64,000 nt of DNA, taken from NCBI GenBank assembly GCA_036346225.1, contig JARFIW010001108.1, positions 4,114,501 through 4,178,500 of the forward strand, in the 5' to 3' direction. The translations under genes and the position numbers were made by a program. The notes beneath the pieces are model-generated. The model did no database searches. It was given only the letters and a program-made list of their open reading frames with translations, and had not been told where the DNA came from. This document shows, piece by piece, positions 21,117-30,530 of this stretch. The DNA is from Platerodrilus igneus. Lineage: Eukaryota; Arthropoda; Insecta; Coleoptera; Lycidae. Positions within the stretch are counted from its first letter, which is position 1, and each line of letters begins with the position of its first letter.

Positions 21117-21989
21117 TTATTCATTCCATTCTGTTTCTACTTCCTTAGTATCAGAAATTTCCCCGATATCTTTCAGCAATTCATTTGACTTTTTTTCAAA
21201 TCTTTCGGGGATATCTTTATCTTTTAGCTTCTCAAAGTGAATGTGCCATTTTCCGTTCCTCTTTTTCAGATTTTTAAATTTAAGTGCGGCCTCCATAATT
21301 ACGATGTTGTGGTCAGTGTCTATATCTGCTTCCGCGTAGCTTCTACAGTCTTTTACTTGATTTCTAAACCGTTGTCTAACAATAATGTAATCTATTTGAT
21401 ATCTTCCTATATCTCCTGGCATCTTCCACGTGTATCGTGTTCTAGCATGATGTTGAAATAATGTATTTGTGATGGTTAAGTTGTTCTTGTCGCAAAATTC
21501 CACCACCCTATTTCCCTTGTCATTTCTCGTGCTTAAACCAAATAAACCTACTATCGCTCCTTCCCTACCCTCACCTACCACTGCATTAAATTCCCCCGTA
21601 ATTATTAAATTTTCATGTCCTTTTACGTATCTTAGTATGTCTTCGATATCTTTGTAGATCGCCTCTACCTCTTCCTCACTGTAGCTAGAGGTGGGCATGT
21701 ACATACTGTATTTACGGGGTTTAGATTCAAATCTAACCATGAGTACTCGTTTGTTCTTTTGTAAGTAGTTTTCTACACATCGTCCTATCTTTTTTCGCAT
21801 AACTATCCCCACACCCGAATTTCCTTCTTCTGATCTTTTAGGAATTACCCTAAAGTCTCCACTCCAAAAATCCTCCGCCTCTGGCCAGCGGACTTCGCAG
21901 ATTCCTACTATGTCTAGTGCTAACCTATCCATTTCGAGTTTCAGGTTCTCTAGCTTACCTATAGTTGTTTCACACTTCTGACGTTGCAC
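21117..21989 (-). CDS. LINE copy C endonuclease and linker (partial ORF)
   Basis: This 290-residue open frame is the best preserved LINE protein here. It is an apurinic-type endonuclease: LDIVGICEVRWPEAEDFWSG near residues 24-43 (catalytic glutamate), NLIITGEFNAVVGEG near 125, RNDKGNRVVEFCDKNNLTIT near 155, YQIDYIIVRQRFRNQVKDCR near 198 and IDTDHNIVIMEAALKFKNLK near 222 (catalytic aspartate-histidine). It would nick the target site so that reverse transcription can be primed. The usual GDFN appears as GEFN, so one metal-binding aspartate is changed and activity is doubtful. The frame ends in a linker before the decayed reverse transcriptase. Confidence 0.82.
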   Translation of the reverse strand: MQRQKCETTIGKLENLKLEMDRLALDIVGICEVRWPEAEDFWSGDFRVIPKRSEEGNSGVGIVMRKKIGRCVENYLQKNKRVLMVRFESKPRKYSMYMPTSSYSEEEVEAIYKDIEDILRYVKGHENLIITGEFNAVVGEGREGAIVGLFGLSTRNDKGNRVVEFCDKNNLTITNTLFQHHARTRYTWKMPGDIGRYQIDYIIVRQRFRNQVKDCRSYAEADIDTDHNIVIMEAALKFKNLKKRNGKWHIHFEKLKDKDIPERFEKKSNELLKDIGEISDTKEVETEWNE

Positions 21990-22425
21990 GCTCCGACTCG
22001 CACAATGTTCACGGATCTTTTTCTATACTTTTGGTTCACATCCACTGAAGTAGTCCCCTCCTGGCGATCCGAATGGGGGACTATTTTACCTCAGGATTTT
22101 TTTACCGCAGAGGATGCCATCATGTTTACTAACAATTTCTGTACGCAGTGTGCTTGGGAGGTAATGTGGTGGTTTCCCGTTGCCTTCTACATCGCAGTAG
22201 TGTGTCTTAGAGTGTGATACCGACCCCTATGGTTTCTGCTACTCTAAGTACCGAAAAAGCTGCTGCCCTCTTTCGGGGACCTGTCTTAGTCTGGTTCCTC
22301 ACTAAAGACTCCACTAATTTGGTTAAACCTATAGTTCGGCTCTTTAGCTCGTTGAAACGCGCAAGCCATTCTACCGGTTCTAATATTTTAGAACGTCGTC
22401 AAGGTGCAGGTACGTTCAGAATGGA
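21990..22425 (-). other. LINE copy C 5' leader
   Basis: Relatively GC-rich non-coding leader between the target duplication at 22426 and the endonuclease frame. It is the only copy in the window that preserves a 5' end, so it defines the full length of the family here. Confidence 0.6.
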
Positions 22426-22434
22426 AATTTTATA

Positions 22435-22784
22435 AAAGCTCAATTAATTTACAGGTAGAAAGAGGCTGTTTTACCATTATATTTAAATTAGGACAAGCAA
22501 ATACATCACCTATGTTGCTAGCACATGACTAATTGACGCCCTTAATTTGGACAATTAATAATACCTTTCAAGTTAGTAGTATTTGTAAAGTAGTTTTATA
22601 TTCGGCCATTGTACATTTTATATTCTGAATATTTTTTATCATTTTATCATAGGAACCCACTACCGCACCAATAACCCTCTTCCGCACCATAGAAAGTCAG
22701 CCGATGCCCTTTAAAATTGTACAGAGTTTTTGGCCCTTCTGGGCAATTAAAAATTAATTTATAACGTCCTTTTTACCCGTAACA
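22435..22784. repeat. short LTR element X, upstream LTR, second part
   Basis: Continues the LTR interrupted at 17456. AATTTACAGGTAGAAAG through TTTTTACCCGTAACA aligns with 23395-23695 and 27068-27372. The LTR ends CA at 22784. Confidence 0.75.
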
Positions 22785-23273
22785 GCTGTTGGCCAACAGA
22801 CCAATCAAAAATTATGCCTCGAGGATTGATGAAATATTTTACTGAGGAATGCAGCTACTTCTCCATTTTTTAGGGGTGATTACTTTAGCTATCCAGCACA
22901 TTTACAGAGTTGCGCAAAATTGGTTGCTGAGGTCGATTTTTGAATGGATTTTTTGGTCTACAGCCTAATCGAAAATTATGTCTCGATGGTTGGAGTAATA
23001 CTTGACTGAGTAATGCAGTTGGTTCTCCATTTTTCAGGGGGTATTACTCTAGTAATCCAGTACCAGGTATGATGCGCCATGACTCTTGTAATTGTTCTAT
23101 TCCCATGAAGACATTTCGCCTGCGGCGGCATTTCCAGAGTTGAGTAAAAAAGTCGATGAACTTTTTATTTTTATGATTAAGAGATAACTAGAATCATATC
23201 GCTTGAAGGACAGACATAATTTTTAGTTGTTTAGGGTGAAAGATTTTTGGAAAAATCCTGTTTTTAAGGGAGG
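22785..23273. repeat. element X internal region (about 490 bp, non-coding)
   Basis: The sequence between the two LTRs has no frame of note. It contains two related blocks, each with CAATCRAAAATTATG-type and CTTGACTGAG/TTTACTGAG phrases. The same internal sequence precedes the LTR at 26953. The small size fits a terminal-repeat retrotransposon in miniature (inference). Confidence 0.55.
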
Positions 23274-23695
23274 TGTAACGATTCCGCGTTATTTAAGCAT
23301 TCATTTGTCAATAGATAAACATTTTTCAATTTTAGCTGGTTTAGGTACCGTAGTAAAAAAACCACTTTAATAATTTTATAGAAACTCCATTAATTTACAG
23401 GTAGAAGCATGTTGTTTTATTATATTTAAATTAGGGCAAGCAAATACATCACCGGTATTGCTAGGACATGACATTTGGCGTCCTTAATTTGGACACTTAA
23501 TAAAACCCTTCAAAGTGAGTAGTATTTGTAAAGTGTTTTTCTATTTCGGACATTTTACGTTTTTTTATCATTTTATCATAGGAGCTTACTCCCGCACCTC
23601 TGAAAATTGGCAGGTGCACCTTTAAAACTGTTACGGAATTTCATCCCCTGCTGGGCAATTCAAAATTAATTCGTAACGTTTTTTTACCCGTAACA
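23274..23695. repeat. element X downstream LTR
   Basis: 422 bp from TGTAACGATTCCGCG to TTTACCCGTAACA, with canonical TG...CA ends. The same sequence, diverged, occurs at 26953-27372 and split at 17358/22435. Confidence 0.75.
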
Positions 23696-23973
23696 GTTAT
23701 TTGGTGCCCAATTATGGGAATCTTTTTTTTAAAGGGACCGTTTATATCAACTTCAGGGTTTTTTTTATTGTTTGGTTATTCGTGTTAGTCATTTTTTAAA
23801 ATTTAGTTCATAAAATAGAGGACAATCTTACAGCTATTTGGTGTCCCATTATGGGACTCTTTTTTTTAATGGGGTCATTGTTATCAACTTCAGTGCTTTT
23901 TTGTTTTTTATAGTTTGGTTATTCGTGTTAGTCATTTTTTAATATTTAGTTCATAAAATAGAGGACAATCTTT
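23692..23973. repeat. tandem duplication of about 140 bp
   Basis: Two units in direct order share TATTTGGTG, AATTATGGGA/CATTATGGGA, GGTTATTCGTGTTAGTCATT and AAAATAGAGGACAATCTT. The first unit starts at the end of LTR X. Confidence 0.85.
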
Positions 23974-24178
23974 TTGAAAGGTTTTGCATAAGGAAAATTA
24001 TCTCGAGAGGTTTTTAAAAAAAATGAACTGATTGTTACAACAAAAATTTTTATTTGAGAATCGAGATGGAAATTTTCTTTTTAGAGAAAATTAAATTGAG
24101 TTATAAATTACGAGGTAGGACGGAAGTGTAAAGAACGATTTGATAGTTACTGAATTGAAATGAATATTTTTGGAAACA

Positions 24179-24470
24179 CTACTTTAATTTTCAAGTGCTC
24201 TACCTGAAAGTGCTACATTAGCCAGGAAACGAGTTTTTTACCTGAAAAATTTTGAATTTTGGCCGAACCCTTGCTGTTTCAGGCAAGGTAGTGGATCTTA
24301 AACGTGCGTGACAACACACACACACGGGACCTACATTTTAACTCTCATCCGAACGAGAGGATATTTTTGTGAAAAATGCTTGCCTAACATTTTTCATGCG
24401 AACTCGGGATTCAAACCTGGAACCTTGGGCATAGTAATCACACGCATACCAACTACGCCACGGAGCCGCT
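24179..24470 (-). mobile_element. tRNA-headed SINE, full length (copy S4)
   Basis: Reversed SINE with tRNA-like head at the right (CGGAGCCGC end, B box as GGATTCAAACC) and the CTTAAACGTGCGTGACAAC body block. It is bounded by a perfect 16 bp target duplication AATATTTTTGGAAACA at 24163-24178 and 24471-24486, which fixes both ends exactly. The B box carries a substitution and the body has small indels, so this copy is older than S3. Confidence 0.9.
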
Positions 24471-24659
24471 AATATTTTTGGAAACAACATAATTACGATT
24501 TACGACGGTATGAGGTAGCTATTGAATCGCAAATTGAGTTTGGAGAAACATTTCTCTCTGAAACGCGACCGAACGAATATTTACATTTTTGGATTATTTA
24601 CGATTTTTTACAAAGTTTTTCACGGACTTGTATAAATTAGTGATGATATAGGTCAATCC

Positions 24660-24856
24660 CGATAGATTTGGCGTGAAGACAATTGAAAGCTGAACGGAAC
24701 CTTGAATGAAAAAAGAAAATGAAGAATTTTCTTATTAACAATATTTTAACTTGAAAGATACTTTATTTAGTGTAATAGATTACTTATTATAAATTATTTT
24801 GTTTTTAGGAAAACAATTTGTAGCATAGGATAGTTTGGTAACATTAGTTAGGTTGC
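24660..24856. repeat. dispersed repeat Y, copy 1
   Basis: GAATGAAAAA, TTATTAACAATATTTTAA, TTGAAAGATA and TAGCATAGGATAGT occur in the same order at 26253-26436. Non-coding; family unknown. Confidence 0.65.
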
Positions 24857-25402
24857 TACGTTTATTTTGAACATCCCGTACATTTTTTTTCTGTTAATAA
24901 GAAATACGAAGTCTAATAATTTTCAACTCAAATCCCTTTGGCCTTAAAAACAAAAATTAATTCAGTAAATTAAAATAACCCTTTCACGTGTTAATTCATA
25001 TATCTATTTGTATAAATTCGATTCCTATTGTTACATCCTAGAGCCTAATTAATAATAAATACTCCTTCTAAGAATTCCTCAACGTAAAGTTTCTGCTAAA
25101 ATTAAACAGGCGATAACTGGTTCTAGGTATCTGATAATTGATTCTTATGTGTTTTCCACTAAAAGCTTCATCGAATTAAAGCCGCGTATTATCCCAATAA
25201 ACCGTGTTTTTCCAGTTTTATTTCCTTAACAACAATACTACTTTGAGCTCTGGTCATTAGTGAAACGTAATTAATATTCACTTGCTTTTCAATCTACACA
25301 ACGAAAACACGTGTAGAATTGTTGGTTGTTTCCGTTTTTCTGTATGAAAAGTTTACGCACGCCTTACATTATAATTTAATTAAGGGCCGCTATGCTTGCT
25401 GC

Positions 25403-25441
25403 CACGTCCCCAATGCTCCATCCGAAGGTACTGCATTGGGT
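25403..25441 (-). repeat. SINE 3'-body fragment
   Basis: CCAATGCTCCATCCGAAGG and TACTGCATTGG match the 3' body of the SINE family (compare 18508-18530). Nothing else of the element is present. Confidence 0.6.
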
Positions 25442-26252
25442 TTAAACGGGAAAATATAAACGTGCTTCTAATTATTCTAACTTCAAAATTAACGCATCCT
25501 AAATAAAAATCTAACAATTGAAACAAAAACTAAAAATAGGGTTTGATTGATGGTATCTCTAGCGTTGATTTGGAGTGTGCCGATCAATAAGACACAAACA
25601 AAATGAATGGGGAGGGATCCGTAATGCCGGATAGCAGCTGCCAGCTTTGCTTACCGGTGCGACCTTAAGGGTCGACTTAAAACTATCCAAATCTAGCTAG
25701 CTAATTTAAAATGGATTCAAATTTTCTAAGAATGCGCCATATATATTAATAGTGAATCCAGCTATTTTACCTGCTCTATAAATTTACAAATTCGTCTTCC
25801 CTGGTCTAAGTAATTTGTTAGCCTAAGTCCGTCCCTAGCTTTCCCTATCATTCCCTAACTGATTTATATTGTAATTACAATCTTCCTTCCTATATATAAG
25901 CTGCCACCGAAAATGGCGGCAGAACGTCAAACAAATAATATCAAGCCACAAACAATAAAAGCATGCAAAAATATAAAAATAAATATAAATATTTATGTAA
26001 ATATATAAATATACATCTATAAGCATTAAGCGCTGCGCAGTGCATAAAATTGCGAAAAGCGCGCACGCCTTACAGCGTGCTGCTTCCGGTGGCCCTTAGA
26101 GCCACAATTAATGGTCGCCACTTGTTGTGATGGGAAGACCATCCCAAGGCGGGATCACGCGCACCTCTGTTTCGCACCGTTTTTACAGACGGTAGGAGCC
26201 AACTCGACCGTGCTGACTCGAGGGTGAGTGTTTATACACTAATTTTCCCGTG
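25442..26252. other. no recognisable feature
   Basis: Mixed AT-rich and, near 26040-26230, GC-richer sequence with no frame, tRNA-like fold or match to the window's repeat families. Confidence 0.4.
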
Positions 26253-26436
26253 GAATTTGGTGTGAGGACAATTTAAAACAACAGAACTTTGAATGAAAAA
26301 GGAAAATTAAAAAAAAATTTATTAACAATATTTTAAGTTGAAAGATAGATTAGTTAGCGTAATTGATTACTTATTATTAATAATTGGGTTTTAGAAAACA
26401 ATTTTTAGCATAGGATAGTATGGTAACATTAGCCAG
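26253..26436. repeat. dispersed repeat Y, copy 2
   Basis: Counterpart of 24660-24856, lying just upstream of the second element X. Confidence 0.65.
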
Positions 26437-26457
26437 GTTTTTTATTTTTATGATATG

Positions 26458-26952
26458 AATTTATATTTAGAGTTGACAAACGCATGGACATCGCGGATTG
26501 TTAGTGGAACTGGGGTTCTTGATCCTCCAAAGGGGTTTCAGTTGGGAGTGTGTTCCTTTTTATGGATAGTATATCATAAAGAGGGAAAAGAGTGGAAGCT
26601 GGAGTCGATTTTCGAATTGATTTTGTTGACTAACAGTCCAATCGAAAATTGTTTCCAAAGGGTTGAAGTAATACTTGACTGAGGAATGCAGCTGGTTCTT
26701 CATTTTTTAGGGGATATTACTCTAGCAATCTCTCACCAGATACGACGCGCCATGACCCTTGTATATGTTCAATTCCCATGAAGGATAGAGAAGGTTTCTT
26801 CACGACCTTTCGACTTCAGCGGCATTTACAGAGTTGAGCAAAAAGTTTTAGTTTTAATGATTAAGGGATAATTTAGATCATATTACTTGAAGGATAGAGA
26901 TAATTTTTAGTGGTTTAGAGTAAAAGATTTTTGAAAAGTCTTGTTTGTAAGG
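26458..26952. repeat. element X second copy, internal region
   Basis: It aligns with 22785-23273, most clearly at AGTAATACTTGACTGAGGAA, ATTACTCTAGCAATC and the ATTTACAGAGTTGAGCAAAA block. Its upstream LTR is missing. The 75-residue frame at 26455-26682 has no relatives among coding domains and is taken as chance. Confidence 0.6.
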
Positions 26953-27372
26953 TGTAACGATTCCGTGTTGTTTAAGCATTCGTCCGTCAATAGATAAACA
27001 TTTTTCAATTTTAGTTGGTTTAAGAACCGAAATGATAAGCTGCCCAAATAATTTTATAGCTCTGTTAATTTACAGCTAGAAAGGGGCTATTTTATTATCT
27101 AAATTAGCACAAGCAAATACATTACCAGTTTTGCTAGGACATGTCTATTTGGCGCCCTTAATTTGGTCAATTAATAAAACCCTTCAAGGTGTAAAGTAGT
27201 TTTACATTTCGCCCATTTTACATTTTATATTTTTATTATTTTTTATCATTCTATCATAAGAATCCGCTCGCGCACCACTGAAGTTAGCTGGTGCACATTT
27301 AATATTGTTACGGAGTTTTCACCCCTTCTGGGCAATTCAACATTATTTTGTAACGTCTTTTTACCCGTAACA
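26953..27372. repeat. element X second copy, LTR
   Basis: 420 bp, TGTAACGATTCCGTG to TTTACCCGTAACA, matching 23274-23695. A CA-purine minisatellite starts immediately after it. Confidence 0.75.
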
Positions 27373-27590
27373 ACGGACACCCATACAGACGAAACATGCA
27401 CGGATAGACACGCACGGACACACAGACTAACACGAACAAACAAGCAGGCACAGACAAACGAGACAGATGCAAACAGGTACGCACATACCAATACATGCGG
27501 ACGCAGGTAGACACAGAAGCCCCAGAGGACGCAGGTATGCCTAGACAGACACCGACGAACATAGACTGGTACAAACAGGTAGTGGCAGGC
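27373..27590. repeat. degenerate ACGGACACA-type minisatellite
   Basis: Imperfect short units such as CGCACGGACACACAGAC and CAAACAGGTA. Open frames across it (27246-27491, 27308-27598 on the minus strand) are cysteine/valine-rich artefacts. Confidence 0.8.
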
Positions 27591-27862
27591 ATGATCACTT
27601 CAATAATATTGCCTTTAAATACTGACTATTAAGAACTTGATAACAAATTCTTTCGATAACCTTTTTTAAATTCAGTTTAATGTAGGGCAGTTTGTATGTT
27701 AATAGTCAAAAGGAATACATTTTTTAGGCAGTTGCAACATGTAGTTGTCGTTGCTTATCTAATGTCCACCATGATATTTGTATAACATGAGGCTATATAG
27801 AATTGTGACAGTTTATCATTTGGTAGCATTGAGGGGTAGCTCATTGTCCAAGATACTCTTTT

Positions 27863-28233
27863 TCATCATCATCATTAGGTCTTCAGTCCTGGAACTGGTT
27901 AGACGCGTACCCTCATTATTTTCTATTCCGAACTAACCTACACATTTCCCTGAAATTTGCACAGTCTGCATCTATCGCTATCTTATCTAGGTCTACATCT
28001 ACCTCCTTTTTCCTATCTCTGTTTGTAATATAACCCATACTATTCCCCAAAAATTCATTAGAACGTATTCTGCCCTTCTATTTCTCCTATTTTTTTTCCT
28101 CAGATATCTTTATTCCCTTACTATTTCTATAACCTATTTGTTATTGAATTTGTCTGTCCATGCTGTCTTCCTCATACATCTGAAGCACAACATTCCAAAA
28201 TGCTGCTACTGGTTTTTCTGTCTGCTTCTTTTT
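27863..28233 (-). mobile_element. RTE-like LINE, 5'-truncated antisense tail (copy D, type a)
   Basis: It begins with TCATCATCATCATTAGG and contains GTCTTCAGTCCTGGAACTGG, then the decayed C-terminal coding stretch up to TCTGTCTGCTTC. It is the cleanest stand-alone example of the type a 3' end, about 370 bp. Confidence 0.8.
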
Positions 28234-28795
28234 AATCAACAATTTTTCATCGTTCCAAATATGGATATTTTAATTTGTTAAGACTTTTCACTCTTCTAAA
28301 GGATAGATTTTTTAACCTACTCTTCCAAAAAAAAATTAGTTACACTTTTTATTGGTTAAGATTTTTCTGTCTTATAAAACTGTAGTTCAGGGTAGAATTT
28401 TCTGCAGGCTTAATTTTTCGTTGAATTTTTAACCTGACTTCAAGTTCTACATATTTGAAAAATCGGGGAGCTATCCAATACATTTCGTGGGCAAGGGACA
28501 CTTTATTTTAAGAAAGTAGATGTTGCAAATTTTAAATTTGATTATTTTTTTAGGTATGATCAGGTAAAGCCTCCAAACTATATTTAGCAATAAAAATATT
28601 TACAGAAGGGCAAAAATATTTTAAAATCTAATTTTTTCTCAAAATTCTAACGATGTTTTGAGTTAGCGCCAGGTAACTCAATCCCACCAACCTCGGAATT
28701 TTGTAACTAGTCCCAGAAATTTCTGAACATGGTGTGCCTCAATTTGGAAAGCCTTCACTGCAGCAGCTTTTAAATCCTTTTTGTTATTTTTATAT
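28234..28795. other. no recognisable feature
   Basis: AT-rich sequence between a LINE tail and the Gypsy element; nothing seen beyond homopolymer-rich stretches. Confidence 0.5.
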
Positions 28796-28799
28796 ATAA
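28796..28799. repeat. target-site duplication (left), ATAA
   Basis: ATAA immediately outside the 3' LTR is repeated at 35369-35372 immediately outside the 5' LTR. Four to five base duplications are usual for Gypsy integrases. Confidence 0.85.
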
Positions 28800-29322
28800 T
28801 GTAACAGGCTACTACTACCGCGTTTCTTTAATTCAAAACAAGTAATAATAATGGTCTTTATTACTCACTGTTCACAAGTCTAATTAACAGTATATGCCTT
28901 ATTTATAGATGTTTTCAGTCCACTTAACAATGAAGCACTATTACACTAATGAATTTACAAGCACTAATATCTTCTTAAACTAACTTCTTTACCCTAGGTC
29001 CAATAACCACACTAACACAACTATTTGTTTATACACTTCTATTTATTTATGTATACTGCAAGCTGCATGCACATTAGACACAGCATATCATTTATGTTTA
29101 TATTCTAAAAGCTCAACTACGTTTACTTTACAACGATATAATTTATATTAGACATTCAAGAATAGACTGACTCTTGCATTCATTAGCGGTCTTATATATA
29201 CTCTGGATTAAAAGGATGACTCATGCTCCAGTACTTTCTAGAAGGATTCTCGAATGCTGAAGAATACGCTGTGCCCCGGGCGTTTGTATGTTTGACGGGT
29301 TGCCTAATAGTGGATCGCAACA
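28800..29322 (-). repeat. 3' LTR of the macro-domain Gypsy element
   Basis: 523 bp with TG...CA termini (TGTTGCGATCC...CCTGTTACA in sense). No difference from 34846-35368 was found on side-by-side reading. The first part of the LTR also codes the last roughly 43 residues of the terminal open frame. Confidence 0.95.
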
Positions 29323-29910
29323 CTGCCCCCTCTTTAAAACCGTTACGTCTCGTAACTGTAAATCCATCTTGACGCCAATTCGATGACTGGTGACGATATC
29401 GGCAATCTCCTCTGGTGCATCCACCGCGTCGTTGGAAGTAACAGTCAACACTCTTTTCTTGGTCTTGGTAGGCAACCGGTCGATAACCACAAACAAGAAC
29501 CTGGACGTTGGTTTCCTGGAAAACTACTTCTAGCATATTTCGGACTATCCTCCAATCTAAGCGATCCAGTCCACAACCTAGCTTGGGAACCGCTAGTTTC
29601 GTTACTCCATTTTCCATCATCTGAGCTTTAAGATTCAGCAAAGCCTCCCATAGATGTCCATAACTAGGTCTCTGCCATGAAGAATTTTTGGTGACCAGAT
29701 AGTAAACATAACGATTCTTATCTTGAAGAACCAGAGCTTTTCCTACAGTTGGCTGCTGTTGTACTAATTCATTTACACATCCAAACTTTTTCTTAAAAAC
29801 AACAGCTATTCCCCTTGACATTGCCAAATCTTGAGCTACGCAATGTGCAAGGGAATACTCTTCTGGTGCTCTAAACAGATCTTGCTGTTTTCAACAACAA
29901 CGCCAAATCT
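29192..29910 (-). CDS. OARD1-like macro domain plus CCCH zinc finger (C-terminal part of Pol)
   Basis: Frame 29827-29192 (211 residues) begins MAMSRGIAVVFKKKFG and reads on through YVYYLVTKNSS (residues 41-50), PKLGCGLDRLDW (81-92) and LVCGY (111-115). Upstream codons in the same frame, back to about 29892, add [19 protein letters not shown]. The arrangement is that of the OARD1/C6orf130 macro domain. From family knowledge, the lysine in TK (K47) and the aspartate in GLDR (D88) correspond to the catalytic pair of the terminal ADP-ribose glycohydrolase. A CCCH finger follows: CYFQRRGGCTRGDCRYRH, C129-x7-C137-x4-C142-x3-H146. The first strand of the fold ([10 protein letters not shown]) lies in the preceding integrase frame and is linked by an apparent one-base loss at about 29890, implying one original polyprotein. 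The frame runs through the polypurine tract into the LTR. Confidence 0.88.
29323..29335 (-). promoter_or_regulatory. polypurine tract
   Basis: AAAGAGGGGGCAG on the minus strand directly precedes the 3' LTR start TGTTGCG. This is the expected position for plus-strand priming. It is also translated (KEGA) as part of the macro/CCCH frame. Confidence 0.9.
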
Positions 29911-30530
29911 CGCTTTAGCGGAACCACCATACGCCGCCATAAAGCTCTCAAAATCTACATTTGGCTCATGATTAATAACTTGCCGAACACCATTATCATT
30001 ATTCGAGTCTTCCTGGTTGTTGCCAGCGTAGGATATTAAACGGTCAAAGTGTACCACTTTCGGTTTACCACGAGGGGATCTTCTGATCCGGTACACTACA
30101 TCATTACTCCTTTTTAACACTTTGTACGGCCCTTCCCATTGTCTTTGTAGTTTTGGCGACAATCCACGTTTTTTTTGTGGATTGTACAACCACACTAAAT
30201 CTCCAGGTTGATAACCACCTTCTTGTGCTCTCGTGTCATATTGCGATTTCATTCGATCGCTTGCTGCCTGTATATTCTTTCGGACGTTTTCGTGAATACT
30301 ATTTGATCTTTCACGAAGCTTACTAACGTAATCTTCACCTGCGATCTCTTCTCCAGGTTTAAATCCAAACTGAAGATCACATGGTAGCCGCAATTCACGT
30401 CCTAGCATTACGCAAGCGGGCGAGTATCCTGTGCTGTCATGTACCGAAGATCGGTACGCCAGTAGGAACAAATGTAAATATTGGTCCCAGTCTCGTTGAT
30501 GTTCAGAGACAACTTTGGTCAGGTACTTCC
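29836..30530 (-). CDS. integrase C-terminal part with GPY/F-like module and linker
   Basis: Frame 30471-29836 opens within the integrase core ([20 protein letters not shown]) and carries [15 protein letters not shown] and [14 protein letters not shown]. The SH3-like GPY/F module follows as [20 protein letters not shown] and [14 protein letters not shown] polar linker of about 40 residues ([14 protein letters not shown] onward) then leads to [10 protein letters not shown], which aligns with the first strand of the macro domain. The frame joins the upstream integrase frame at about 30530 by an apparent one-base loss, and the macro frame at about 29890 by another. Confidence 0.88.

Larger units (their letters stand above)
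17457..22425 (-). mobile_element. RTE-like LINE, near full-length antisense copy C, nested in LTR X
   Basis: The 4969 bp insertion is flanked by AATTTTATA at 17448-17456 and 22426-22434, a 9 bp target duplication. Read on the minus strand it has about 430 bases of 5' leader, an intact-looking endonuclease frame (21989-21117), decayed reverse transcriptase, three successive 3'-end blocks, two SINEs between blocks, and a terminal (ATG)n tail at 17457. Removing it restores one LTR of element X. It carries two (TA)n tracts and a local coding duplication. Confidence 0.8.

Noticed and set aside
26455..26682. 75-codon frame MNLYLELTNAWTS...
   Set aside because: Lies in the non-coding interior of element X, and the equivalent bases at 22785-23000 are not open.
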